Assembly: GCF_001949145.1 (NCBI RefSeq)
Contig: NW_019091597.1
Coordinates: forward strand, 253,485 to 317,484
Reading direction: 5' to 3'
DNA from: Acanthaster planci
Lineage: Eukaryota > Echinodermata > Asteroidea > Valvatida > Acanthasteridae
Length of the DNA: 64,000 nt
Shown: positions 26,527-35,265 of the stretch, one piece after another
Numbering within the stretch: the stretch's first letter is position 1
Layout: every line of letters begins with the position of its first letter
Position numbers and translations under genes: made by a program
Notes under the pieces: model-generated
What the model saw: the letters and a program-made list of their open reading frames with translations, nothing else
Told to the model about the DNA's origin: nothing
Databases searched by the model: none

Positions 26527-26970
26527 CAGTGGAACACCGCTATACCAGCCATTCGGCTAAACCGAACAGCGTCCTTGGCTCCCAATATTTTGTGCACAAA
26601 ACCTACCAAACATTATGTAATTGCAAATTAACCGACATTTGCCACAGCATGTATCAGAGATCGATCCTGAGCGGTAGCTTCACGACTTTTAGGATAAACT
26701 AAATATCAATTTTGTAACTTGAGATTTAATAAAAAAAAAAAATTATTAACAGATGCATTTCTAGAAACCTCAAACGTGAATGCAACAGGAAAACATCACA
26801 AAAAACAGAGAACCATAGTATCACAAGAGGGGGCATTCCAGTTAGACAAAAGAGGGTGCTATTCAACATGGCAACGAAACGTTCAGCTGTAAATTTCGCT
26901 ATACCGAATGACCGCTGTTCCGAATATTTAGTGTGGACCCCTATGTGTTCGTTATAGCAGTGTTCCACTG
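26527..26970. mobile_element. Pogo/Tigger-like MITE, 444 bp
   Basis: Left end CAGTGGAACACCGCTATA and right end, read inward, CAGTGGAACACTGCTATA match at 17 of 18 bases. Both are flanked by TA. No coding capacity. The terminal CAGTGGAAC...TATA pattern and TA duplication fit Tc1/mariner-pogo MITEs. Confidence 0.75.
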
Positions 26971-27639
26971 TACATACAATTATATAGGGCACTATGGAGC
27001 CATTTTTTCCTCAAAAAGGGTCCTTTTACCCTACACTTGGGGCTCAAAAAACAGTGATTTAACACTCTAAATTTGTTACCGTTACAATGATTTTTGAACA
27101 TTTGTGGTACCTAAAGCACAATACAACAAATCAAGTTGTTTCATATGCTTCATTTTGAGTGCCTATAGTGTATTCTTATATATCATTGGCTTCAAAGTTA
27201 AAGGTACCATTTTACCCACTCTCCCCCACTTAACACAGTTCTCACTCTAACCTGTAATTGAATGTATCTAAACATGATTGCCAGTATGTGGAGTTTATCG
27301 TGCTCTAATATCTCTTTGAGATCACCAAAAAAATGAGAGAAGACGTGGTTGTGAACAACCATGGAGCTGAAAAAAAGGGTTTTGACAAAATCATTGAATA
27401 ATAATGTTAAATAATGGCCAAAAATGGAAATAAAGCAGTGGAAACATTCCAGTAAGTCATCTCGATATATGTCACATGACTTATATAATGATACCACCAT
27501 GAGATGAAATCCATTTCCATCTCAAACTGTTTCCTTTCTACCTATCCCCAAAGTTCAGCCCAATAGGACATTTACTTCATGAGATATAGCACTATAAAGG
27601 GTACTCCTTTAATGACACATGACTTGTCACCCGATGACA

Positions 27640-28330
27640 TCACAATCGCATCAGTTCAATTCAGGTCTAAGTTGGAGTTGCTCATAGAAGTCATCAACAA
27701 CATCATCATCATAATTAGTTGTTGGAGCATAAGCTTGATGAAGATGATGTTAAAAGACGAATGATAATAAGCCAGCTGGCTGGAGATTGGATGGCATCCC
27801 ATGATTGCATTTGCAGTGTCTTTGTGAATGAGGAAGCGATCTCCATGCTCATGTCTATTTCCACTGCCACTGAAGTAGAGTTTATGGCCCTCTGGGGTAA
27901 ACATTTCTCCAAAGTTTTTCCAAGACACCTCACAGAGCCTAAGGATATTCCATGGGTATCTCTTCATTTTGTGTGTTAGTTCAACTTTTCCTACTGCTGT
28001 AACATTCCCAGAGCCAATAGTAATGTTGTTTCTAACACATAATGATTTTGGTCCATCAGTCGCATACTTTTCATCTCTGTCCTAATGGCCAGCAATGAAA
28101 AGTGCAGTCCTTGTTCCGGACGATGACTGAGCCAGTATGGATTGAGTAGTGGTTGTCATCCTCATACAGCGTGTCTTGGGCAATGTCACATGGTAGAGCT
28201 CATCCCTGTTCATGCCAGATCACAGCCGATTGCCTTCATCTAGGTGGCTCGCCTTGGTCTTGAACACCTAGCATTTGAGTTCTTAAGGGACTTCATCTAC
28301 CTAGGCCGGTAACCTGCATCATGGAGGTCA
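27640..28330 (-). pseudogene. LINE endonuclease fragment (RTE/CR1-like)
   Basis: On the minus strand 27980-27640 encodes pieces of an apurinic-type endonuclease domain of non-LTR retrotransposons. One frame has HKLYFSGSGNRHEHG followed by FLIHKDTANAIMGCHPISS, where LINE endonucleases have the YFSG...GVGFL...P.SSR region. A neighbouring frame continues with the QAYAPTTNYDDD block. Frameshifts separate the parts. The stretch up to about 28330 probably belongs to the same element's upstream region. It lies directly beside the left end of the viral element. Confidence 0.55.
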
Positions 28331-28447
28331 TTCCCCTGGTGATGAAGTGTTAAAATCACCCCTCACCAGGTTTAGCATGCCTGATGAGGTGAGGTCCCAG
28401 GATGTGGTGCTTGGAGCCAACACGTGAGAGATTTAGGGGATGGATGA

Positions 28448-28514
28448 GGACCAGTGACACTATGAATCTCAACACCGGGAAAATAAAGTTTACACTTAAT
28501 CCCGTCACTGGTCC
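28448..28514. repeat. Perfect 11-bp inverted repeat near the left end of the provirus
   Basis: GGACCAGTGAC (28448-28458) and GTCACTGGTCC (28504-28514) are exact reverse complements 45 bp apart, with an inner CGGGA/TCCCG pair. The structure could form a cruciform and sits just before the first viral gene. It is not the long terminal inverted repeat expected of a complete Maverick. Confidence 0.6.
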
Positions 28515-28565
28515 CTTATAAAAAACAAAAAAAAAATAAACAATAATAAAAATACATAAAAATAA

Positions 28566-29069
28566 ATGGTAGATAAAACTACAAACGTGAATTGTTATTT
28601 TTGCAAAGATACCAGAAATTCGATCAACTTGATAGATTCGTACGATTGCTTTCGTTGTTTAAATTCCAAAAGTTTACGCAAATGCACCGATTGTAAAGAA
28701 TGCCACAATTGTCACCAATGTAACGATTGCGTCAGATGTAAGGACTGCTCTACCTGCGACGATTGCGGTAGATGTATAAATTGCGTGGCTTGTTTTAATT
28801 CATACGACTGCCGAAATTCAAATGCCTTGGACAGTTGCGAGGACGCCCATTGTATCGAATGTTTTGGTTGTACGTACTGCACCTGCTGCGTAAATTGTGT
28901 CGAGTTGGAAGGAATGGATCACGTGGTGCTCGTAGACGGCGAGCATAAAAAGCTGAGGCACGTGCGAGAGAACGAGCCACTGCCCGAAAAAAAACAAAAC
29001 TCGACCAAACTCAACGCGGATTTATACAAAATTGGATTATTGAATACGACGCTGACGTGGAAAATTTAA
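28566..29069 (+). CDS. Cysteine-rich repeat protein of the provirus
   Basis: Intact frame of 167 residues with about 26 cysteines. From residue 40 to 76, thirteen cysteines occur at exactly three-residue spacing (C-x2-C-x2...), and more Cys pairs follow up to about residue 110. The last 55 residues are Cys-free and polar. Such a spacing could build a compact metal-binding or disulphide-stapled solenoid, but I do not recognise the family and assign no function. It is the outermost left gene of the viral element, on the plus strand, with an A/T-rich leader before the ATG and the next gene 27 bp downstream. The open frame contrasts with the broken capsid and integrase genes. Confidence 0.7.
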   Translation: MVDKTTNVNCYFCKDTRNSINLIDSYDCFRCLNSKSLRKCTDCKECHNCHQCNDCVRCKDCSTCDDCGRCINCVACFNSYDCRNSNALDSCEDAHCIECFGCTYCTCCVNCVELEGMDHVVLVDGEHKKLRHVRENEPLPEKKQNSTKLNADLYKIGLLNTTLTWKI

Positions 29070-29096
29070 TTAAGTAGAAATCCCGCCCAAATAAAA

Positions 29097-29879
29097 ATGA
29101 TAAAAATTTTGGTCAAAGCCGGAAAAATCAGAACCATGTCAACTCAAGTATTTATCGTTTCAGACGACCACGAGCATCTCAATGCCGACAACTGCGACCC
29201 CAATGTCACTTACGGTCTCTTTGACCTGAGTAAATTAATCATTTTAAAACCCGTGGTTAAAGAAGGGATCTGCACTTTGCCCATTTTTTACCATCACAAC
29301 GGCCAAAACAAACGGCTGTTGATTATGACGATAGAACCATGTTACGGAATAAACCCACTTTACAAATATGGCACTCGAGATAAAACGCCCGAAAACATCC
29401 AAGGCCGTCAAATTTGTTACCAGATACAATCACCTACGACAAACGTACTCGATCACATAAATTTGGCCGTTTATAAATTTATCAAGTCTCAAGGGTCTAG
29501 TCTCCCGTCTAACACCGTAAACGCCTACAAAGCCAGTCGCGATATCGATGAATTGAACAAGATCGAATATGTAGTTAAACCGCCTTATACGGCTAAAAAC
29601 CAAATGTACGTTAAAATATATCCCTATGCATATCTATTTGATCACCAAAAAAGATCCATCGACTCGTCAAATATCGATAAATTTATCAATAAGAGATGCG
29701 ACGCGCAATCATTTATTTGTGCAAAAGACGTATACTACAGTACCCACGGTTCACTGTCATGTGGAGCCAGCATTGGGTATAGAGTGACAGCGGCAATGTT
29801 GAAAATTAGAAACGACGGACTAATTTCGAGTAAGTCGGCGTTGCAAGCATTTAGCGGATTTGAATTGAAAGTCGATTAA
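29097..29879 (+). CDS. Conserved viral protein, possibly ssDNA-binding-like (DUF2738/5871-type)
   Basis: Intact frame of 260 residues. The alternative start Met14 (29136) may be the real one, because the first 13 residues are basic and weakly conserved in character. The pattern in the second half (a MYVKIYPYAYLF strand, then a helix, then FICAKDVYYS, then a final hydrophobic block) reminds me of the single-stranded DNA-binding-like proteins of large DNA viruses. That is inference from pattern only. It follows the Cys-rich gene by 27 bp on the same strand and is followed by a hairpin plus T-run. No signal peptide or membrane segment is seen. Confidence 0.5.
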   Translation: MIKILVKAGKIRTMSTQVFIVSDDHEHLNADNCDPNVTYGLFDLSKLIILKPVVKEGICTLPIFYHHNGQNKRLLIMTIEPCYGINPLYKYGTRDKTPENIQGRQICYQIQSPTTNVLDHINLAVYKFIKSQGSSLPSNTVNAYKASRDIDELNKIEYVVKPPYTAKNQMYVKIYPYAYLFDHQKRSIDSSNIDKFINKRCDAQSFICAKDVYYSTHGSLSCGASIGYRVTAAMLKIRNDGLISSKSALQAFSGFELKVD

Positions 29880-29896
29880 ATTTGAAAAATCAATTT

Positions 29897-29939
29897 AACC
29901 TCGGTTATTCCTCGGAATAACTGGGGTTTATTTTTTTTT
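29897..29939 (+). terminator. Hairpin plus T-run after the 260-residue gene
   Basis: AACCTCGGTTATTCC (29897-29911) pairs with GGAATAACTGGGGTT (29914-29928): about 14 bp with two G-U wobbles around a CTCG loop. TTTATTTTTTTTT follows. It starts 17 bp after the stop codon and looks like a transcription end or processing signal. Confidence 0.65.
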
Positions 29940-29968
29940 ACCTTAAATAAATGAACTATTAATAAAAG

Positions 29969-30470
29969 ATGATTGATGCGGAGCTTTGTCACTTGCTGAA
30001 TCTAAAGGAAGTACACATACCGGGATCTCAAAAACAAAGTAAATCTATACCCGCTTGTAACCACCAAATACTTGAAATAGATGAAAGATACGCGTGTAAA
30101 CACTGCGGTCTAATTTTTGGGTTCGCTTCGCTCACTTCTTACCCCCTCCGCAGACATGGGAGATCGATATTACAAGCATCACATTTGGAGGAAACCGCCA
30201 CCACCAAAATCGAGAAAAACGTTGCAGAAGTACAACATTTGTTTTAAAAACGGCGAAGCGGGTGAAATAGAATATAAGTTAAACCAAGTTTTAAACGGTA
30301 AGATCTCTAGAGGTAAACCGTTGAAGGCTTTAATCGGGGTGTGTTATCAAGAGACAACTGGGGAAACCGAATCTCAAGTGAAAGATCTATTTCAAGTTTC
30401 GGATAAGCACTGGGAAAACGCCCTCGATAAATTTAACCTCACCAAACAAGATTTTTCAAAACGTATATAA
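29969..30470 (+). pseudogene. TFIIB-like transcription factor (frameshifted)
   Basis: Two overlapping frames make up this gene: 29969-30247 and 30117-30470. The first carries a zinc-ribbon-like stretch (CNHQILE..., then ACKHCGLIFG), matching the C-x2-C/H...C-x2-C-GLV pattern of TFIIB. The second has a cyclin-like helix ending GKISRGKPLKALIGVCYQET, where TFIIB has the (R)GRSxxAIxAAClY segment. The frame change falls near 30122-30135, where a copy of the GC-rich element repeat (TTCGCTTCGCTCAC) sits, so the repeat may have broken the gene. At about 160 residues it is shorter than cellular TFIIB and has room for only one cyclin fold. The expected role is transcription initiation at viral promoters. 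The ATG follows TTAATAAAAG. Confidence 0.5.
30122..30135. repeat. GC-rich element repeat copy (GCTTCGC core) in the TFIIB-like gene
   Basis: TTCGCTTCGCTCAC, at the point where the TFIIB-like frame is broken. Confidence 0.6.
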
Positions 30471-30474
30471 TAAG
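30461..30474 (+). promoter_or_regulatory. Promoter-like motif ACGTATATAATAAG before the structural gene
   Basis: It lies directly before the ATG at 30475. The same motif (consensus CGTATATTATAAAAG) precedes the genes at 31599, 34970 (minus), 36177 (minus) and 38310 (minus). Confidence 0.5.
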
Positions 30475-31602
30475 ATGGAGACCCACTTAACTTAACCGAG
30501 AAGAGCAGACGTTTAAATTGAGAGAAGTCATCAACAACACCAAAGGCGACAAGGTCATCCAAGTAAAGAATATTCAGTTTTAAACTGGATATTTTAACAT
30601 ATCAAATGCCACTGAAATTGAGTGGGATACAAACTTGGACGGTAGGCCCGCAGGGTACTTGGCGAACGACCTCCAGGAATACCATCAGTGGAAAGAACGG
30701 ACGTATCTCCCAATTCAGAATTAGTACAAACAGCTAAAATCAGATAGATCCAAGCAAATAAAAGAGGCAAATTAGCGGAAGAGATTAGAATCATCCCTGA
30801 TGAAATTGAGCAGCTAAACCAAGAAATCGCAGCTTTAGAAGATCAGTTAAACCAAAGACAACCATCAGAAATGCAAGCTTGCTTAGCTTTTGATATCGAC
30901 GATAAAAAAGTAAAATCAGCTTCAATGCTCGAGGGACAAAGACAAGCTTTAGATGAAATTTACGAAGGGAATTCCCCGACTGGATCCCCCGTAACACCCA
31001 CGAGACCCAGAAGAGAATTAACTAAAAGACTGTTTTTGGTGGGGCTAACTGAACCCATACACGACAGACTTCATTTGCAAAGCTCATCTGAACCATTACC
31101 CCAGGGCCAAAGAGGAAGCATGGTGGTATCCCCCGGTTATTATAGCATGGACTGGTTTCACTTTTTATTAAACTCGATTCCGGGCGTTTCTTTTACAGTT
31201 CACTCAGAATCTAAACGGGTGACTTTGGCCATTACGGACCCCAGTCTCAAGTTGCGACTAAATAAAGAAGTGTCCAAGCTACTGAACTTACCCAAAATAA
31301 AACTTTTACCCAACGTTATTTACGAAGGCAAGTACCATTTGAACCCATTGAAACTAGCATTTATTCATTGCAGACAATTAAATACATTTGATAATTTTTA
31401 TAACGGGCAGTCTTTAGACTTGCTGAAAGTGATAGCTACCGAGCCTCACACCTGTAATCACTGTGAAACGCCTAAAAAGTTGATCGACAGGAACATCAGT
31501 GAATTGACTTTTTCTGTTAAAAACGATAGAGGTGAGCTCTTGAATAACATCAAAATTTCAATCGAGTTAGACATTTTTAAAACGCGTAATTATAAAAGAT
31601 GA
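30475..31602 (+). pseudogene. Probable minor capsid (penton-like) or other virion protein
   Basis: The largest intact piece is 30871-31602 (243 residues). Upstream codons continue in the same frame to a TAG at 30745-30747, and further protein-like pieces lie in other frames back to the ATG at 30475, so the gene has lost its first third to a stop and frameshifts. Parts in order are a polar N-terminus, a coiled-coil stretch (EIEQLNQEIAALEDQLNQR, about 30799-30855), a Pro/Thr-rich linker, and a beta-rich domain starting PGYYSMDWFHFLLN. The final strand is ELTFSVKNDRGELLNNIKI, where Maverick minor capsid proteins have a similar LTFxxxDxxG ending. Role as penton or minor capsid is inference. A membrane or fibre role is possible. 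Confidence 0.5.
31582..31598 (+). promoter_or_regulatory. Promoter-like motif ACGCGTAATTATAAAAG
   Basis: Immediately precedes the ATG at 31599, inside the last codons of the preceding gene. It is one of five copies of the motif in the element. Confidence 0.45.
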
Positions 31603-32263
31603 CGACTAACGTATACCCGGATTTAAGTAAACACCCGGATTTGGACTTTAAACTCGGCTGAAGCGAGCAAAGCGAGCACCAAAATTTACAGACTCAGAAA
31701 GATCGAAGAAATTAAATCTCAAATCCAAAGAGAATGCGACAGGAGGGAAAATAGTTACAAAAAGATCAAACAACTTTTAACCACACTCGGATACGTGGAG
31801 TACAGCGTGGAAGTCCTGGGCGCGACCTCGGCAGCTGTCGGCATTCCCGCCATTTTGGGAGTCGTCACCGAACCCGTAAGACTTGTGATGGAAGGCATCG
31901 CTATCGGTGCGTTTGGCGCTTACGCGATATTGCAATACACCACCCATAGAGTCACCCACAAAACTAAAAACACGACCTAATTCGAATTTTGGCAGAGGCT
32001 AAATTAAACACCATCGAGGAATACGTATCTCACGTGATTGAAGACGGTGACATATCCCAGGAGGAATTTGTCCTTATTTTATCCGAACTGAAAAGTTCAA
32101 CGAAATGAAAGAAAAGATCAGATCGCGTACGTCTACAAAATTGCGAGCGAGCGAAGCGAACACCAAAGAAGAATTCGAACGTCAAGTCAACGAGAGAGCA
32201 GAAGCGCTAGCCAATGAACGGGCGGTGGTAAAAAAAGATCTTATGAAAAAACTTGGGGAGTAA
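31599..32263 (+). pseudogene. Coiled-coil/membrane protein of the element (broken)
   Basis: The frame starts at an ATG that overlaps the TGA of the preceding gene, then shifts near 31658, 31980 and 32105. Pieces in order: a short N-terminus (VYPDLSKHPDLDF), a charged helix (RLRKIEEIKSQIQRE), a hydrophobic Gly/Ala segment likely to span a membrane (GAFGAYAILQY, about 31900-31945), a basic tail, and an acidic helical segment (KLNTIEEYVSHVIEDGDISQ). A highly charged C-terminus ends at 32263. I recall this architecture as a recurrent, uncharacterised gene of metazoan Maverick elements. GC-rich repeat copies lie at 31661-31680 and 32143-32160 inside it. No enzymatic motif is present. Confidence 0.5.
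31661..32160. repeat. GC-rich element repeat copies in the 31.6-32.3 kb gene
   Basis: AAGCGAGCAAAGCGAGCACC at 31661-31680 and GCGAGCGAGCGAAGCGAA at 32143-32160. They encode Ala/Ser/Glu-rich runs. A further partial copy is at 32287-32296. Confidence 0.6.
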
Positions 32264-32378
32264 GTTTTACAAAGTCGGTTAAATATGAAGCGAGCACACC
32301 GATCAAACAGAACAAAACGATCAACCTGACCATTTTCACCCAACCGATGGCACCTCCTTTAAAAATCTTATAAAATAA

Positions 32379-33581
32379 ATGGGAGGCAATTTTAGTAGTA
32401 TAACAATTTCAGTCAATGAAGACAATTCCTTTACAGCCGAGTTTCCAAATTTAACGCACGCGTATAAATTACCGAAAGTAACCACGGACAAAGCCGTCAA
32501 TCGCTGGTCTACCGAGTCGATATCGTTTTACCAAAATCAATTTAATTTCGCGGTCTATTGCACGACAACGGCCTGCGGTGTGGGTTTTGATCTGCTGTCC
32601 GACCCCAATCCATACGTGTCGGCTTTATTATTTTTCACGTATATTACACCGTACGAAAAATATTTTACGACTGCGTGATGCCCATTCCTAGCGACGACGT
32701 ATTTGACGCGTTACTCAATAATTACGACCTTCGGAAGTTTACGGACACATGCCTTTTATACGGAGTAGACCCGAATAAATCGTATAAACAAACTCGCGAC
32801 ACTTTGTCAAACGGATTAGGCACCGCTTATTATTACGACAACGGTTACGTACCTGTTTCGGGTAAAAACTACGACGCGCACGACTTACACGTGACCAACG
32901 GCAAATACGCGGGATCCACTTACATGGGTTTTGGATGGGCTAAACCACCTAAAGGTTCCGGTCACGCAAGTACCTACACGGTCACCTGGATTTCACAGTC
33001 GGACGCGGTCACTTTGGCCTGGTGGGATTTTTTTTGTTCCTAAAAAGTCTCGGTTGACGGACGTGGGAATCACCAAGGTAAACGAATCAATTCGAGCTTA
33101 CGTCTACGCATTACTCGGGGCACAGGCACAGACCAAGACCAGTGTTTTGGCCACCGGCACCGGATTAGACGCGCAACAGCAATTTATTACGATCGTGGAA
33201 TCTGTAATTAAATAGGACCCCGATCTCGAACAGTCGATCGACCAATTTCAAGATTCGCTACAATACGCAAAAACGCCTTTAAACTTCGTAGTTGCTCCGG
33301 GTTTGTACCTGGTGCCCTCCGACATGGACTTACGCATCGGCACTTCTGAGGGATATAACAATAATTTACAAGTCGCGACTACGGATATGAAGACTGGATA
33401 CGTACCGAGTTTAAATAGCGAAGCTGATTTTAATGAAGAAGCGACCGAGGCGAACAAAAAAGATCCGGAAGTGTTACCGAGGCCAATTGTAAAGCCAATT
33501 GTAAAGCCAGTTTTAAGTAAGCCTTTAGATGCGCACAATGAAGAAAAACTCTCCTTTACGTTATATGAAATTTTAACTTAA
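32379..33581 (+). pseudogene. Conserved Maverick-linked protein of unknown function (broken)
   Basis: Consecutive frames 32379-32678, 32675-33043 and 33040-33581 read as one protein of about 400 residues with two frameshifts and an in-frame TAG at 33213-33215. Recognisable parts are an N-terminal segment, an aromatic Tyr/Gly-rich middle (YYYDNGYVPVSGKNYD), a helical stretch (INESIRAY-type: KVNESIRAYVYALLGAQAQT) followed by QQQFITIVESVIK, then YLVPSDMDLRIGTSEGYNN. The acidic/proline C-terminus carries a tandem PIVKPIVKPV. It resembles a protein often found with Maverick capsid genes, whose role is unknown to me. A virion component is likely. It ends 70 bp before a convergent gene. Confidence 0.5.
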
Positions 33582-33605
33582 ACGGTTTGATTTAAGGCGT
33601 AAAAA

Positions 33606-33646
33606 AACCTCACCCCAAATTTGAGGTGAGGTTAAATTTTTTTTTG
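33606..33646. terminator. Bidirectional hairpin between convergent genes
   Basis: AACCTCACC (33606-33614) pairs with GGTGAGGTT (33625-33633), with an inner CAAA/TTTG pair after one mismatch. An A-run precedes it and a T-run follows, so both strands see hairpin plus U-run. It lies exactly between the convergent gene ends at 33581 (+) and 33652 (-). Confidence 0.7.
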
Positions 33647-33651
33647 CCCAT

Positions 33652-34970
33652 TTACCCATTCTTTTGCACGTACGTCAAAATCAAAACACCCATGTCTACA
33701 AACAAAGTCCACACGTGCTCTGCCACCCATCCAACGGCTTTACTCGCCACGTTAAAAATCCAACTCAAAACGCTACCGATGATTCCAGGCAAAGCGCCTA
33801 AAGCTTTCAACGCGAGTTTCTTCAACACGTTTGCCAGGTTCCACAGTTGACGTTTGATCCAATCGGTAATTCCACCTTTGGAAGGAGGAGCCGGCGTTGG
33901 TTTTGGTGCAGGTTCAGGTGTTGGTTTGCTCGCTCCGCTCGCTCCAGCAGCTCTGACGCTAGCCACAATACTACTAACGATGGTACTCACGGCTAAACTA
34001 AAAGCTGTTAAAATGCTTACGATCGTGACGCCTTGTTCTCTAAATAAAATATTAATTCGTTCGCGTAGCGTCAAATCCGAATCCATCACTGCCGTAATCG
34101 TTTCTTTAATTCGATTGATTTGCGTACGCAGTTTATCTGTATTTCTATTTATGATTTCTAATCTTCTGGCTCTCTCGATTTGTAATTTGGCTAACTGCTC
34201 CTGGAGTTCTTCTCTTTCTGCATCTGTCGTGGCTTCTTCTAATTCGTCTTTGACTTTTGTTGTCTAACCGATCTAATTTACCCTGATTTAAAATTAATGT
34301 CCCTTTGGTAGTTTGTAACGACTCGTCTAAGACGGCCAACTCGCGACAGTTTAATCCTTCTGTTTGTACAAATTTATTTTCTCCGATCAGATCTTGGACA
34401 ATATCGCTAACTCGATCTGCAGCTGCGGGTGATTTCTTTAGCTCGATTTGTTCCGGTTGAATTGCTTTTAAACTCTGGCTCGCCTGGGCTACTTTTTTAC
34501 CGTAATTTTCAAATCCTAAATCATTTTGAACAAAGCCCATCCCGGAATATCCAGCCTCTCTCGTGTGTTCAGCGCTCGTATCGAGAGTTACAAATCGACC
34601 AACTTCCCCTTTCTTTTTACTTGTTAATAGTACTTCCTTTTTTGGCCCTCTTTCCGCACCTTTAAAAAATAGCCCTTTATTTTCTCGATATGGAAATAAT
34701 TTGTAATTTAGGTCTTCTGGTATGTCCGTTCTACCCATGTCACGGTAATTTTTGTAAAATTCATCGACTTTTGGTTTAAACTGCGTTGTTGTCGTTTTTA
34801 TTCAACCCTGTCACGGGTATTGAAGGTATCTTCTGGCTCTTCTTCTTCTGCCGTTGCGCCTTCTATAAAGGACGTTTCTTGTCGATCTGAAGATAAGTTA
34901 CTGTCGACAAAATCTTGGTCGCGCTCACTAAGAGAGGTATTTCCTCGGGATCGAATCCTCCTTCTGCCAT
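33652..34970 (-). pseudogene. Large virion-associated-type protein with coiled coil and amphipathic C-terminus (frameshifted)
   Basis: The start at 34970 (reading MAEGGFDPEE) is preceded by the promoter-like motif. The frame then shifts (best piece 35040-34798), passes through 34738-34145 and shifts again near 34262 into the frame ending at 33652. Parts in order: an acidic N-terminus (EGATAEEEEPED), a central region (DIPEDLNYKLFPYRENKG), a long charged coiled coil (ELQEQLAKLQIERARR), a hydrophobic segment (FREQGVTIVSILTAFSLAVS), a Pro/Lys-rich linker (KPTPEPAPKPTPAPP), and Trp-containing hydrophobic helices (LGALPGIIGSVLSWIF, then VGWVAEHVWTLFVDMGVLI). I recall this architecture as a standard uncharacterised gene of Maverick elements. 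Membrane remodelling or a core protein would fit, but neither is shown. Confidence 0.5.
33928..33943. repeat. GC-rich element repeat copy
   Basis: GCTCGCTCCGCTCGCT. It encodes the Gly-Ala-Ser-Gly-Ala-Ser run of the minus-strand gene and is the reverse complement of a GCGGAGC-core form. Confidence 0.6.
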
Positions 34971-34988
34971 TTCTTTTATAATATACGT
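34971..34988 (-). promoter_or_regulatory. Promoter-like motif ACGTATATTATAAAAGAA
   Basis: Read on the minus strand, it lies directly before the ATG at 34970. This is the best match to the shared motif. Confidence 0.5.
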
Positions 34989-34991
34989 TTT

Positions 34992-35240
34992 TTAAGTGGT
35001 GGGCAGGCTCGCGGGTAATATACCCTGTGCTACCAACCAACCCATGGTAGCCAATGCACTGCTTGACAGCACGGTCAATTTCAACGCGTCTTATTTAGAT
35101 AATTTATTTAGATCCAGCGGTTTGATTTTAAATAGCATGCTCGATAGCATGGCGTAACCCATGGAGATTGCCGAAATGACTGCACCGTGGTAAACAGTAT
35201 TTGCAATTCCATTTATGTCGATTGATTTAGCGTTACTCAT
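34992..35240 (-). pseudogene. Small membrane protein of the element with in-frame stop
   Basis: An ATG at 35240 opens a frame of 82 residues ending at 34992, with one in-frame TAA at 35093-35091 after KLSK. Before the stop the protein has a hydrophobic stretch (HGAVISAISMGYAMLSSMLF), and after it a second one (LTVLSSSALATMGWLV). It is a two-span membrane protein candidate. The frame after the stop remains protein-like, so the stop is recent or read through. It sits between two other small minus-strand genes in what looks like a tightly packed cluster. No catalytic motif; function unknown. Confidence 0.5.
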
Positions 35241-35265
35241 ATTTAATAATAAGGAGTTCTTAAAT

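Noticed and set aside
28620-28860. Regular repeats in the Cys-rich gene considered as a CRISPR array or DNA tandem repeat
   Set aside because: The periodicity is at protein level (three residues) with varying codons. There are no spacers, and the context is eukaryotic.
34096-34267. Plus-strand frame opposite the 33.65-34.97 kb viral gene
   Set aside because: Antisense shadow of the coiled-coil coding stretch.
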